A DNA stretch of 31,991 bases, from contig JANNSG010000185.1 of assembly GCA_031402355.1 (NCBI GenBank), forward strand, positions 1-31,991, read 5' to 3'. Under the pieces are notes generated by a model. That model had not been told where the DNA came from. It was given only the letters and a program-made list of their open reading frames with translations, and searched no databases. Source of the stretch: JACMNW01 sp031402355 (GTDB lineage: Bacteria; Pseudomonadota; Alphaproteobacteria; Rhodobacterales; Rhodobacteraceae). The position numbers and the translations under genes were made by a program. This document shows, piece after piece, positions 13,488 through 22,431 of this stretch (position 1 is its first letter; every line of letters begins with the position of its first letter).

Positions 13488-16267
13488 TGTGGATGCTTGG
13501 CCCGCTTGGATTTGTCCAACCCTGGTTGCTCTTGGGGTTGATCGGATTGCCGGTCCTTTGGCTGTTGCTGCGGGCGGTGCCGCCGGCCCCGATCCGGCGG
13601 CTGTTTCCGGGGGTGGCGCTGCTGCTCGGGCTGACCGACGAAAGGCCGGAAACCGACAAGACGCCCTGGTGGTTGCTGCTTTTGCGGATGCTGGCCGTGG
13701 CGGGCGTGATCATGGCCTTTGCAGGGCCGGTTTTGAACCCGCAGATCCGTGAGCCGGGCACCGGGCCGTTGCTGATTTTGCTGGATGGCTCATGGGCGGA
13801 TGCCCGCGATTGGCCAAGCCGGATTGACCGGGCAACTGCGCTTGCGCGGGACGCCAGTCGTGCCGGTCGCCAGGTTGCAGTTTTGCGCCTGACTGATACG
13901 CCGAAGCTTGCCCAGTTTGAGCCAGCCGAAGCCCTTGCCGGGCAGTTGGCCCTGCTTGCGCCGCAGGCCTGGTCTCCGGGGGAGTATGCACTTTGGGCCA
14001 GTACACTGCCCGAGGGCGGATTTGACAGTTATTGGCTGTCCGATGGTCTGCAGCATCCGGGCCGCAACGATTTGTTGGCCGCCTTGCAGGCGCGGGGGGC
14101 AGTTACTGTCTTTCAAAGCCCGCGCCCGGTGTTGGCTTTGCCGCCCGCGAGGTTCGAGGACGGCCAGATCAAGCTATCCGCCCTGCGGTTGCCCGCCGGT
14201 GATGGCGTGTCGATCGAGATTTCCGCCCGGGGTCCGGATCCTTCGGGGATTGAGCGCGAATTGGCCCGATTGGCCGTGGATTTCGCGATCGGTGCAGACA
14301 AGGCCGAAGCCGATCTGGCGTTGCCCCCCGAATTGCGCAACCGCATCACCCGTTTTGAGATTGTGGGCATCCGGTCTGCAGGGGCGGTCAGCCTGACCGA
14401 TGACAGCCTGAAGCGGCGCAAGATTGCGCTGATATCGGGTGTCGCCAAGGATCAGGAGGCGTTGCAACTGCTGTCGCCGACCCACTATCTGCGCCAGGCG
14501 CTGGCCCCGGTTGCAGATTTAGTGGACGGCGCGCTGGACGACGTGCTGCTTGCAAATCCCGACGTGATCGTGCTGGCCGATGTGGCGCGCCTGACGCCGG
14601 ATGAAACAGAGGGGCTGCTGGGCTGGCTGGAGAAGGGCGGTTTGCTGCTGCGCTTTGCCGGCCCGCGCCTAGCGGCAAGCGATATAGACAGGGCAACGGA
14701 TGATCCCTTGATGCCGGTTCGGCTTCGTCAGGGGGGCAGGTCGATTGGCGGCGCGATGAGTTGGGGGGAGCCTAAGGTACTGGCGGCATTCCCCGAAGAC
14801 TCGCCGTTTCATGGATTGGCCGTCCCGGACGAGGTCACCGTATTTGCGCAGGTTCTGGCTGAGCCCGGCCCGGACCTTGCCGCCCGCACCATTGCGGCAC
14901 TGGCAGATGGGACGCCTTTGGTGACGCGCAAGGATGTGGGGCAGGGTCAGGTCGTGCTGGTGCATGTGACCGCGAATGCCGAATGGTCAAACCTGCCGCT
15001 CTCGGGCCTGTTCGTGCAGATGCTGGAGCGGCTTTCCGTCTCAACCCGCCCAGCCGCGCCCACGGCAGACGATCTGGAAGGCCAGATTTGGGTGCCCGAA
15101 GGGATGCTTGATGCTTACGGCCAGCCGAAAGATGCAAGCGATGTTGCCGGTGTCGAAGGGGCGGATCTGGCAGATGGTCTGAAAAACGGGCCTGCGCCGA
15201 AGCTGCCGCCAGGGCTTTATGCGGGCGGCGACAGACGGGTGGCTTTGAATGTGATCAATGCGCAGACGGTGCTTGCCCCGGCGGTCTGGCCTGCGGGCAT
15301 CGTCATCGAAGGCATCGAGGCTGCCCGCGAGCAAGCGCTGAAAGGCGCAGTCCTTGGCGGCGCTATGGTGCTGCTGTTGCTGGATATTCTGGCGTCGCTC
15401 TGGGTGTCGGGGCGTCTGTCAGGGGCAGGCGCGCGGCGCGGCGCTGCCAGTATAGGACTGGCACTGGCCTGTCTGGCCACCACGACCGGTGATCTGCAGG
15501 CGGATGCTGCAGACGATTTTGCCCTTACCGCCACGTCGGGTGTTGTGCTTGGCCATGTCGTCACCGGGCAGGCGCAGGTCGATGATATCGCACATGCCGG
15601 GTTGATCGGTCTGGGAGAGCGGCTTTATGAACGCACGGCGGTTGAGCCTGAGGCCCCGATTGCCATCAATCTGGAAACCGATGATCTGGCGTTCTTTCCG
15701 TTTCTTTACTGGCCGATCACGCCCAGCCAGCCACTGCCGTCGGCTGCCGCCTATGCCAAGTTGAACCGATACCTGCGGACCGGCGGCATGATTTTGTTCG
15801 ATACAAGGGACGGAGACATCGCGGGCTTTGGTGGTTCCACCCCCGAAGCGCGGCATTTGCAAACGCTGGCCGCTGCACTGGACATTCCCCCTTTGGAGCC
15901 CGTTCCGAAGGACCATGTTCTTGGCCGTACCTTTTACCTGCTGCAAGACTATCCGGGCCGTTTTGCAGGCCCCCCGGTCTGGGTTGAGGCATCCCCACCA
16001 GACAGTGAAACAGTCAAAGGAATGCCGTTTCGCAATTTGAATGACGGCGTAACCCCCGTTGTCGTCGGCGGCAACGACTGGGCGGCGGCTTGGGCGGTCG
16101 ACAGGCGAGGGGTGGCGATGTTTCCCGTTGGGCGTGGTTTCGCCGGAGAACGGCAGCGCGAATTGGCCAGTCGGTTTGGCATAAATCTGATCATGTATGT
16201 TCTGACCGGAAACTATAAGTCCGATCAGGTCCATGTGCCGGCCCTGCTGGAAAGGCTTGGCCAATGA
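13487..16267 (+). CDS. BatA-N / DUF4159 membrane protein of the MoxR operon
   Basis: 926 residues. The N-terminus has two membrane helices (about 11-30 and 60-82) with the layout of aerotolerance-regulator (BatA) N-termini, then a large region with repeated alpha/beta strands. A further pair of hydrophobic segments lies near 621-645 and 651-668. After that comes the C-terminal DUF4159 domain (about 675-920), recognisable by FFPFLYWPIT and by LRTGGMILFDTRDG. The start is taken at 13487 (MWMLGPLGF), overlapping the DUF58 stop in TGATG; the frame is open further upstream inside DUF58, but that part is not hydrophobic or family-like. DUF4159 probably lies in the periplasm (inference). Role presumably envelope-associated, together with the MoxR ATPase. 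Confidence 0.88.
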   Translation: MWMLGPLGFVQPWLLLGLIGLPVLWLLLRAVPPAPIRRLFPGVALLLGLTDERPETDKTPWWLLLLRMLAVAGVIMAFAGPVLNPQIREPGTGPLLILLDGSWADARDWPSRIDRATALARDASRAGRQVAVLRLTDTPKLAQFEPAEALAGQLALLAPQAWSPGEYALWASTLPEGGFDSYWLSDGLQHPGRNDLLAALQARGAVTVFQSPRPVLALPPARFEDGQIKLSALRLPAGDGVSIEISARGPDPSGIERELARLAVDFAIGADKAEADLALPPELRNRITRFEIVGIRSAGAVSLTDDSLKRRKIALISGVAKDQEALQLLSPTHYLRQALAPVADLVDGALDDVLLANPDVIVLADVARLTPDETEGLLGWLEKGGLLLRFAGPRLAASDIDRATDDPLMPVRLRQGGRSIGGAMSWGEPKVLAAFPEDSPFHGLAVPDEVTVFAQVLAEPGPDLAARTIAALADGTPLVTRKDVGQGQVVLVHVTANAEWSNLPLSGLFVQMLERLSVSTRPAAPTADDLEGQIWVPEGMLDAYGQPKDASDVAGVEGADLADGLKNGPAPKLPPGLYAGGDRRVALNVINAQTVLAPAVWPAGIVIEGIEAAREQALKGAVLGGAMVLLLLDILASLWVSGRLSGAGARRGAASIGLALACLATTTGDLQADAADDFALTATSGVVLGHVVTGQAQVDDIAHAGLIGLGERLYERTAVEPEAPIAINLETDDLAFFPFLYWPITPSQPLPSAAAYAKLNRYLRTGGMILFDTRDGDIAGFGGSTPEARHLQTLAAALDIPPLEPVPKDHVLGRTFYLLQDYPGRFAGPPVWVEASPPDSETVKGMPFRNLNDGVTPVVVGGNDWAAAWAVDRRGVAMFPVGRGFAGERQRELASRFGINLIMYVLTGNYKSDQVHVPALLERLGQ

Positions 16268-18327
16268 CCGGAACCGTGATCTTTGATCCGTTGCTGCCCT
16301 GGCCCTTGCTTTGGGTGCTGATCGGTGCGGCCGGGGTGATGCTTGCGGTGGCTTTGTGGCGCGGCCTGGCAGGCTGGTGGTTGCGGGGCTTGACGGCAGC
16401 GGTCGTGCTGGTGGCGCTTGCCAATCCTGCGTTGCAAGAAGAAAATCGGTCGCCACTTTCCGACATTGTCATTGCCGTAGTTGACAAAAGCGCCAGCCAA
16501 TCCTTGGGCGACAGGCAAGATCAGACGGCCCGCGCGCTGGCTGCGGTTCAAGCGGAAGTTGCTGCGATGGACAACACCGAATTGCGCATCGTGCAGGTGG
16601 CCGACGGTGTTGATGATGCGGGAAGTCTGGTGATGACCGCGCTGGCCGAAGCGCTGGCCGAAGAGCCGCGTGCGAGGGTTGCCGGCGCAATTCTGATCAC
16701 CGACGGCCAAGTGCATGACCTTGAGCTTGCGCCGGATATGCCTGCGCCCTTGCATATTCTGCTGACCGGACAACAGGCGGATTGGGATCGCCGCCTGATT
16801 GTCAAGAATGCGCCCGCCTTTGCCATCATCGGCGAAGAGGTCATGCTGACCCTGCGCATTGAAGATCAGGGCACTGTTCCATCCGGCATATCCGCCGAGG
16901 CGACTGTAACCATCGCTGTCGATGAAGAGGTGCCGCAGACCTATCTTGTTCCGACGGGCGAGGATCTGGAACTGCCGGTGACGCTGCAGCATGGCGGCAT
17001 CAATGTGCTGCAGTTTTCGGTGGACCTAGGCGAGGGCGAATTGACTGACCGCAACAATGCCGCTGTTTTGCAGATCAACGGCGTGCGGGACCGCTTGCGC
17101 GTGCTGCTGGTTTCAGGCGAGCCGCATGCCGGTGAACGGGTCTGGCGCAATCTTCTGAAATCCGACCCATCGGTTGATCTGGTGCATTTCACCATTCTGC
17201 GGCCGCCGGAAAAGCAGGACGGCGTGCCGGTGGACGAACTTTCCCTGATCGCTTTCCCGACCCGGGAATTGTTCGTTGAAAAGATCAAGGAATTTGATCT
17301 GATCATCTTTGACCGCTACCGGATCCGGGGAATTCTGCCGCTGTCTTATCTTGAAAACGTGCGCGATTATGTACGCGGTGGTGGCACGGTTCTGGTCGCT
17401 GCGGGCCCGGAATCCGGCGCGGTGGACAGTCTGTGGCGGTCACCTCTGGCCGAAGTTCTGCCCGCGCAAGTGACATCGCGTGTGGTCGAGGGGGGCTTCA
17501 AACCTGCGCTGACCGATCTGGGGCGACGCCATCCGGTAACCGAAGGGTTGGAGACTTTGGCCCCCGACGGCGGTTGGGGGCGCTGGTTCCGGCTGGTTGA
17601 ACTGACGCCAAGATCGGGTCAGGTGGTGATGTCTGGCCCGAACAACCTGCCGCTGTTGGTGCTTGACCGAGTGGACGAAGGCCGCGTTGCGGTTCTTGCG
17701 TCGGATCAGGCCTGGCTATGGGGCCGTGGCTATGAGGGCGGCGGGCCGCAGCTGGAATTGTTGCGCCGACTGGCGCATTGGATGCTGAAGGAACCCGATC
17801 TGGAGGAAGAAGCCCTGACGGCCACCGCCAAGGGCGATGTGCTGACGATCATTCGGCGGACCATTGCCGAAGACCCGCCGGGAGATTTGACCATCACCGG
17901 GCCGGACGGGTCCGAGGCGGCCATAGCGATGGCGCAGATGTCGTCAGGCCGGTTTCAGGCCGAATGGAAAGCACCGATGATGGGGCTTTACCGTTTGACT
18001 CAAGGCGATTTGACGCGCGTGGTTGCGGTCGGCCCGTCAGCCCCGCGCGAGTTTGAGATGACCATCGCCAGTTCGGATGGGTTTGATGGCATGGTGGCGG
18101 CAACGCGGGGTGGCATCTTGCGGCTTTATGACGGCTTGCCAGACATCCGGGCGGTGCGTGAGGGCAGGCCTGCTTCGGGGCGGGGCTGGATCGGGATCGT
18201 CCCGCGCGGGGCCTTTGTGACGCAAGACATCCGGGTGGCGGCGTTGTTGCCGGGCTGGCTGTATCTGGTTCTGGTCGCGGCTCTGGCAATCGCGGCCTGG
18301 TTGATCGAGGGGCGCAGATCGCGTTAG
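16264..18327 (+). CDS. Membrane protein with VWA-like and glutamine-amidotransferase-like regions
   Basis: 687 residues. Two N-terminal helices (about 12-32 and 36-55) are followed by a VWA-like domain with the metal-site pattern D74-K-S-A-S and ILITDGQ. The middle part (RLRVLLVSGEPHAGERVWRNLL ... FDLIIFDRYRIRGILP ... VRGGGTVLVAAGPESG) resembles the glutamine-amidotransferase-like fold found in such proteins, without an obvious catalytic cysteine. A single helix near 660-682 (LLPGWLYLVLVAALAIAAWLIEG) ends the protein. Overlaps the previous gene in ATGA and is the last of four coupled genes. Probably part of the same membrane complex; precise function unknown. Confidence 0.85.
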   Translation: MTGTVIFDPLLPWPLLWVLIGAAGVMLAVALWRGLAGWWLRGLTAAVVLVALANPALQEENRSPLSDIVIAVVDKSASQSLGDRQDQTARALAAVQAEVAAMDNTELRIVQVADGVDDAGSLVMTALAEALAEEPRARVAGAILITDGQVHDLELAPDMPAPLHILLTGQQADWDRRLIVKNAPAFAIIGEEVMLTLRIEDQGTVPSGISAEATVTIAVDEEVPQTYLVPTGEDLELPVTLQHGGINVLQFSVDLGEGELTDRNNAAVLQINGVRDRLRVLLVSGEPHAGERVWRNLLKSDPSVDLVHFTILRPPEKQDGVPVDELSLIAFPTRELFVEKIKEFDLIIFDRYRIRGILPLSYLENVRDYVRGGGTVLVAAGPESGAVDSLWRSPLAEVLPAQVTSRVVEGGFKPALTDLGRRHPVTEGLETLAPDGGWGRWFRLVELTPRSGQVVMSGPNNLPLLVLDRVDEGRVAVLASDQAWLWGRGYEGGGPQLELLRRLAHWMLKEPDLEEEALTATAKGDVLTIIRRTIAEDPPGDLTITGPDGSEAAIAMAQMSSGRFQAEWKAPMMGLYRLTQGDLTRVVAVGPSAPREFEMTIASSDGFDGMVAATRGGILRLYDGLPDIRAVREGRPASGRGWIGIVPRGAFVTQDIRVAALLPGWLYLVLVAALAIAAWLIEGRRSR

Positions 18328-18339
18328 GCTATGCGCCGG

Positions 18340-18699
18340 TTACGGCAGGTCCAGCCGAAATGTGGCGTCACCCCAGCCATCAACCTGACAGCGCGCGCGG
18401 ATCAGCACATGGTCGAGGCCGTTAGGTATGACCACGCCGGACAGACTGCGGGTAAAGGGCTGCTCTTCAACATGAGGATGCGCCAGTTCCCGCACCCCAA
18501 GCGAGGTTCCGTCCGGTGCCAGCACTTCCCAGGCATCAGCGTAATGATCCCAGCCAGTATCGGGGTGGCGCAGGGTTGCAGTAATGGTCCAGCTGGCCAC
18601 ATCCGGATCAGCCGTCGCCGCCACGACCTGAACCGGATCTGCCATCGCGGGCGCGGCGACAGTTGCGACAAGGCACAGGCTAAGGATCAGCGTTTTCAT
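18340..18699 (-). CDS. Small secreted protein of unknown function
   Basis: 119 residues from MKTLILSLC. A classical signal peptide with cleavage after AMA (near residue 22) leads into a mature domain of about 97 residues with conserved-looking DTGWDHYADAWEVLAPDGTSLGVRELAHPHVEEQPFTRS. I recognise this as a hypothetical protein common in Rhodobacterales but know no function; it looks like a small beta-sandwich. The mature protein has one cysteine. The start was chosen at the signal peptide; no strong ribosome site is seen. It converges on the MoxR operon, 12 bases from its last stop. Confidence 0.75.
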   Translation of the reverse strand: MKTLILSLCLVATVAAPAMADPVQVVAATADPDVASWTITATLRHPDTGWDHYADAWEVLAPDGTSLGVRELAHPHVEEQPFTRSLSGVVIPNGLDHVLIRARCQVDGWGDATFRLDLP

Positions 18700-18751
18700 G
18701 CCGGCACCATGGCACAGCACCACCGAATGCGGTGTTCACCATTGCGTGCAG

Positions 18752-19489
18752 TTACTGTGAGGGCAGTTTTTCGCTCAGGCTTGCGCTTTGGATCACTTGG
18801 CGTGACTGCGATGCGAATTCGCGGCGCAGCAGAATGCCAGCAGACAGGCCGGTCGTCACTAGAAGGGCTAGGGGACCCGCCAGCCATCCCAACGCGCCCA
18901 ATGCAAAGTAGATTGCCCGCAAACCGCGGTTGAAGTTGCGGGCGGCGGTAATGTTGACCTCGGCTGCCTGTGCGGCCCGGTGAAAACACTGCGGATCACC
19001 CGGATCATTCGGCACAGCGGCCATCATGATCAGACAATAGCCGAAAAGCCGGTTTGACCAGACGAATTTCAGCAGGGCATTTGCCAGAAACGTCAACACG
19101 ACAAAAATCTTCAGCTCAAAACTGATGGTCCCCTGATCCAGCGCGAATTGCGCGGTCAAATCCTTGACGATAGTCGCGTTGCCGATAAGGGCGACACCGC
19201 CCCCTATCGCGATCATCGAGGCTGATGCAAAGAACGCGGTGCCCTGGCGCAGATTGTCCAACACGGTTGCATCAAAAATGCGCGGATCGCGGGTGACGAA
19301 CTGCCGCATCCACTCGCGCCGATAATCATTCATCAAAACCGAAACCGACTGCCGCCGTGCCGGGGGGTTTTCGGTGAGCCACCCGGTGCCTAACCAAGCC
19401 AGGACAAGTCCCGCCAAGGCCAGAAGGTCGATCGGGTTGGTGCTTTGCAGGGCGTCGAGTGCGATCATGGGCGCAGCATAGGGGTTCAT
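18752..19489 (-). CDS. DUF599 family membrane protein
   Basis: 245 residues. About four membrane segments: near 19-36 (IDLLALAGLVLAWLGTGWL), 86-105 (ASASMIAIGGGVALIGNATI), 125-150 (KIFVVLTFLANALLKFVWS...GYCLIMMAAV) and 205-228 (ALGALGWLAGPLALLVTTGL). The intervening soluble parts carry the DUF599 patterns YRREWMRQFVTRDPRIFDATVLDNLRQGTAFFAS and NFNRGLRAIYFALGALGWLAGP. Start at 19489 has AAGGA 6 bases upstream; a longer open frame up to 19921 runs antisense into glcD and is not credible. It diverges from glcD over 69 bases. Function unknown. Confidence 0.88.
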   Translation of the reverse strand: MNPYAAPMIALDALQSTNPIDLLALAGLVLAWLGTGWLTENPPARRQSVSVLMNDYRREWMRQFVTRDPRIFDATVLDNLRQGTAFFASASMIAIGGGVALIGNATIVKDLTAQFALDQGTISFELKIFVVLTFLANALLKFVWSNRLFGYCLIMMAAVPNDPGDPQCFHRAAQAAEVNITAARNFNRGLRAIYFALGALGWLAGPLALLVTTGLSAGILLRREFASQSRQVIQSASLSEKLPSQ

Positions 19490-19497
19490 CTTGGTCC

Positions 19498-19526
19498 TTG
19501 CCAATGGGTCAAATTGGTTATATAAA
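19498..19526 (+). promoter_or_regulatory. Sigma-70-type promoter of the glycolate oxidase operon
   Basis: TTGCCA (19498-19503), a 17-base spacer and TATAAA (19521-19526). Transcription would start near 19533, giving a leader of about 26 bases with AGGTGA before the glcD ATG. Confidence 0.55.
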
Positions 19527-19535
19527 CTTACCAAT
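19513..19535. promoter_or_regulatory. ATTGGT/ACCAAT dyad overlapping the glc promoter
   Basis: ATTGGT (19513-19518) and ACCAAT (19530-19535) are exact inverted repeats separated by 11 bases that include the -10 TATAAA. A further CCAAT stands at 19501-19505. GntR/FadR-type regulators of glycolate, lactate and pyruvate genes bind TGGT...ACCA dyads, though usually with a much shorter spacer, so regulator identity is open. No regulator gene is adjacent. Confidence 0.4.
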
Positions 19536-19558
19536 ATGATCGATAGGTGAGCCTCGCC

Positions 19559-20992
19559 ATGCAAATGCCCGTGCCTGATGCAACCGTTCTTGCGCGCAAA
19601 TCGCTGGTTGTTGAGCGTTTGCTGAAGATCCTTCCTGCCGATGCCGTGGTCCATGAGGAAACGGAAACCCGGGCCTATGAATGTGATGCATTGTCGGCCT
19701 ATCGCTGCCCGCCGCTGGCTGCCGTCTTGCCTCGCACGACGGCAGAGGTTTCGGCGGTCTTGCGGCTGTGCCACGCAATGGGGGTGCCCGTGGTGCCGCG
19801 CGGGTCGGGCACCAGCCTTGCCGGGGGGGCCTTGCCAACTGCGGATTGTGTGATCCTTGGCGTCGCGCGGATGAACGACGTTCTGGAAACAGACTACGAA
19901 AACCGGATCATCAAGGTTCAATCGGGACGCACCAATCTGTCCGTTACCGGGGCGGTCGAGGCAGACGGCTTTTTCTATGCGCCTGATCCGTCAAGCCAGC
20001 TTGCCTGCGCGATTGCAGGCAACATTGCGATGAACTCTGGTGGCGCGCATTGCCTGAAATACGGGGTGACCACCAACAATCTGCTTGGTGTCACGCTGGT
20101 CTTGATGGATGGCAGTGTGGTTGAGGTCGGCGGTGCCCATATGGATGCGCCGGGGCTTGATCTGCTGGGGGTGATCTGCGGATCGGAAGGGCAGCTTGGC
20201 GTTGTAACCGAGGCGACCCTGCGGATCTTGCCAAAACCCGAAGGTGCGCGTCCGGTTCTGATCGGGTTTGACAGCAACGAGCGGGCCGGGGAATGCGTGG
20301 CCGACATAATAAAGGCGGGGATATTGCCGGTTGCCATCGAATTCATGGATCGCCCCTGCATTCGCGCGACCGAAGATTTCGCCCATGCCGGATATCCTGA
20401 TTGCGAAGCCCTGCTGATCATCGAAGTTGAAGGCAGCCCGGCCGAGATCGACCACCAGCTTGGCCTGATCGGCGCAATTGCCACCCGGCACAACCCTGTC
20501 GAATTGCGCGAAAGCCGGTCTGAGGATGAATCCAAGAAAATATGGCTTGGCCGCAAATCGGCCTTCGGCGCGATGGGTCAGATCAACGACTACATGTGTC
20601 TGGATGGCACCATTCCGATCACCGCCCTGCCATTCGTGCTGCGCCGGATCGCTGAGATGTCGAAAGAATTTGGTCTTGATGTCGGCAATGTCTTTCATGC
20701 CGGTGATGGCAATATGCATCCGTTGATCCTTTATGATGCCAACAAGCCGGGCGATCTGGCGTTATGCGAGGCGTTCGGGGCCGAGATCCTGAAGCTTTGC
20801 GTCGAAGTCGGGGGATGCTTGACCGGCGAACACGGCGTTGGCATCGAAAAGCGCGATCTGATGTCGGTGCAGTTTTCGGATGCTGATATGGAGGCGCAGC
20901 TTTGGGTGAAGGATGTCTTTGATCCGGCCTGGCTGTTGAACGCTGCCAAGGTGTTCCCGCTGCATATCACTGCCAGCAGGCGAGCGGCCTGA
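19559..20992 (+). CDS. glcD: Glycolate oxidase subunit GlcD (FAD-linked)
   Basis: 477 residues. FAD-binding PCMH domain in the N-terminal half (VPRGSGTSLAGGALPT about 81-96, then GNIAMNSGGAHCLKYGVTTNNLLGV), and a C-terminal FAD-oxidase domain ending with GDGNMHPLILYD and GGCLTGEHGVGIEKRDL, a signature of GlcD/D-lactate dehydrogenase relatives. With GlcE and GlcF it oxidises glycolate to glyoxylate at the membrane. Start at MQMPVPDATV: AGGTGA lies 8 bases upstream; a GTG at 19547 overlaps that site and is less likely. glcE starts one base after the stop. Confidence 0.95.
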   Translation: MQMPVPDATVLARKSLVVERLLKILPADAVVHEETETRAYECDALSAYRCPPLAAVLPRTTAEVSAVLRLCHAMGVPVVPRGSGTSLAGGALPTADCVILGVARMNDVLETDYENRIIKVQSGRTNLSVTGAVEADGFFYAPDPSSQLACAIAGNIAMNSGGAHCLKYGVTTNNLLGVTLVLMDGSVVEVGGAHMDAPGLDLLGVICGSEGQLGVVTEATLRILPKPEGARPVLIGFDSNERAGECVADIIKAGILPVAIEFMDRPCIRATEDFAHAGYPDCEALLIIEVEGSPAEIDHQLGLIGAIATRHNPVELRESRSEDESKKIWLGRKSAFGAMGQINDYMCLDGTIPITALPFVLRRIAEMSKEFGLDVGNVFHAGDGNMHPLILYDANKPGDLALCEAFGAEILKLCVEVGGCLTGEHGVGIEKRDLMSVQFSDADMEAQLWVKDVFDPAWLLNAAKVFPLHITASRRAA

Positions 20993-20993
20993 C

Positions 20994-22094
20994 ATGGTCT
21001 TGCGACCCCATAGCGAAGCAGAGCTTGCCGATGCCGTCCGGGACGCACACGGCCCTTTACGGATAGTCGGGGGTGGCACCCGGTTCATCGGACAAACCGG
21101 CCCGACCGACGTTCTGGAAACCTGCGGTCTGACGGGCGTGACCCTTTATGAACCCGGTGCCCTGACGCTTGTTGCCCGCGCCGGCACACCGCTGGCCGAG
21201 ATAGAGGCGCTGTTGGCCAGCGAAGGGCAGCGTCTGCCGTTCGAAGTGCCGGATATGCGCGGCCTGCTGGGTCGCACTGGCAACTCGACTTTGGGCGGTG
21301 TGGTGGCCAGCAATGCATCCGGGCCGCGCCGGGTTCAGGTTGGCGCCTGCCGAGACAGCCTGATCGGGGTGCGGTTTGTCGATGGCAGCGGCACCGTGAT
21401 CAAGAACGGCGGGCGTGTCATGAAAAACGTGACCGGCTATGATCTGGTCAAGCTGATGGCGGGCAGCCTTGGCACGCTGGGCGTCTTGACCGAGGTCAGT
21501 TTCAAAGTGCTGCCAAAGCCCGAAGCTGCGGCCACCCTGACCATTGCCGGGCTGGATGACGCCCGCGCCGTGGCCGCTATGTCGGCGGCCCTGTCGTCGC
21601 CTTATGATGTGACAGGGGCGGCGCATTTGCCGGGGCAGGGCACCTATCTTCGGATTGAAGGATTCGCAGCATCGGTGGACTATCGTGTTACCCAGCTTAC
21701 GTTACTTCTGGCCAAATTTGGACCTGCAGTGCGTGACGAAGATGGTGCAAACCGGTGGGCTGACATTCGCGATGTCGCCTCATTTCACGGCAAGGATGGC
21801 GATGTCTGGCGCCTTTGCGTTAAGCCCTCTGAGGCCCCTATGTTGGCGGCACGGGCGCGCGCGCAAGCGTTGGCCTATGACTGGGGGGGCGGTTTGATAT
21901 GGGTTCTGGTTGCCCCGGGCACTGACCTCAGAGCCAGTATTGGGCCCTTTGCCGGCCACGCAACCCGGGTCCGGGCGAGCGGTAAGGATGGCATTGCATC
22001 GCTTCACCCAGAAGCCCCGGTTCTGGCCGCTCTTGCCAAAGGACTTCGCGCCAAGTTTGATCCGCGCGGTATGTTGAACCCCGGGCTCATCTAA
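20994..22094 (+). CDS. glcE: Glycolate oxidase subunit GlcE
   Basis: 366 residues, shorter than GlcD as expected. Contains the FAD-binding half only: RIVGGGTRFIGQ near the start, TLGGVVASNASGPRRVQVGACRDSLIGVRFVDG, then NGGRVMKNVTGYDLVKLMAGSLGTLGVLTEVSFKVLPKPE, and the closing FDPRGMLNPGLI. The GSLGTLG loop and the repeated glycine motifs match GlcE. Required in E. coli together with GlcD and GlcF for glycolate oxidase activity. Starts 1 base after the glcD stop. Its stop codon overlaps the AAGGAA ribosome site of the next gene. Confidence 0.94.
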   Translation: MVLRPHSEAELADAVRDAHGPLRIVGGGTRFIGQTGPTDVLETCGLTGVTLYEPGALTLVARAGTPLAEIEALLASEGQRLPFEVPDMRGLLGRTGNSTLGGVVASNASGPRRVQVGACRDSLIGVRFVDGSGTVIKNGGRVMKNVTGYDLVKLMAGSLGTLGVLTEVSFKVLPKPEAAATLTIAGLDDARAVAAMSAALSSPYDVTGAAHLPGQGTYLRIEGFAASVDYRVTQLTLLLAKFGPAVRDEDGANRWADIRDVASFHGKDGDVWRLCVKPSEAPMLAARARAQALAYDWGGGLIWVLVAPGTDLRASIGPFAGHATRVRASGKDGIASLHPEAPVLAALAKGLRAKFDPRGMLNPGLI

Positions 22095-22103
22095 GGAACC
22101 GAC

Positions 22104-22430
22104 ATGGAACTTGCTTTGGCGTTCATAGGCCTGCCGGTGGCCAGCTATTTGGCACTTGCGTCGCTGCCACCGGGCAGACCCGCGCTGATCGGACTCGCGA
22201 TCGCAGGGCTGTCGTTCGGGGTGCTTTGGGTGATGCTGGGCATTGGTAGCAGTGATAGCTACATGGTGGCACTTATCGGGTTTCTGTTTTCTGCGGTCGC
22301 ACTTGCGGCAATCGTTCAGGTAATTCGACACATCATCGGTGTGGGTAGGCCGCGCTGGGTTTACCCGGCTATTGTCATCGTGGCTTTGCTGGCGGCGGGC
22401 ATTCCAATGCTGACTGTGCTGGGAGTTTGA
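22104..22430 (+). CDS. Small integral membrane protein inside the glc operon
   Basis: 108 residues, not recognised as a named family. Four hydrophobic segments: about 3-21 (LALAFIGLPVASYLALASL), 27-47 (ALIGLAIAGLSFGVLWVMLGI), 53-75 (YMVALIGFLFSAVALAAIVQVI) and 85-106 (WVYPAIVIVALLAAGIPMLTVLG). The few charged residues lie between segments 3 and 4 (RHIIGVGRPR). AAGGAA lies 7 bases before the ATG, and glcF starts directly after its stop, so it is translated as part of the operon. Possible roles are membrane anchor or assembly factor for the GlcDEF complex, or a substrate carrier helper; this is inference from position only. Confidence 0.8.
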   Translation: MELALAFIGLPVASYLALASLPPGRPALIGLAIAGLSFGVLWVMLGIGSSDSYMVALIGFLFSAVALAAIVQVIRHIIGVGRPRWVYPAIVIVALLAAGIPMLTVLGV

Positions 22431-22431
22431 C

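Noticed and set aside
15419..16456. 345-codon minus-strand frame opposite the DUF4159 gene
   Set aside because: Antisense shadow; low-complexity basic composition and no start context.
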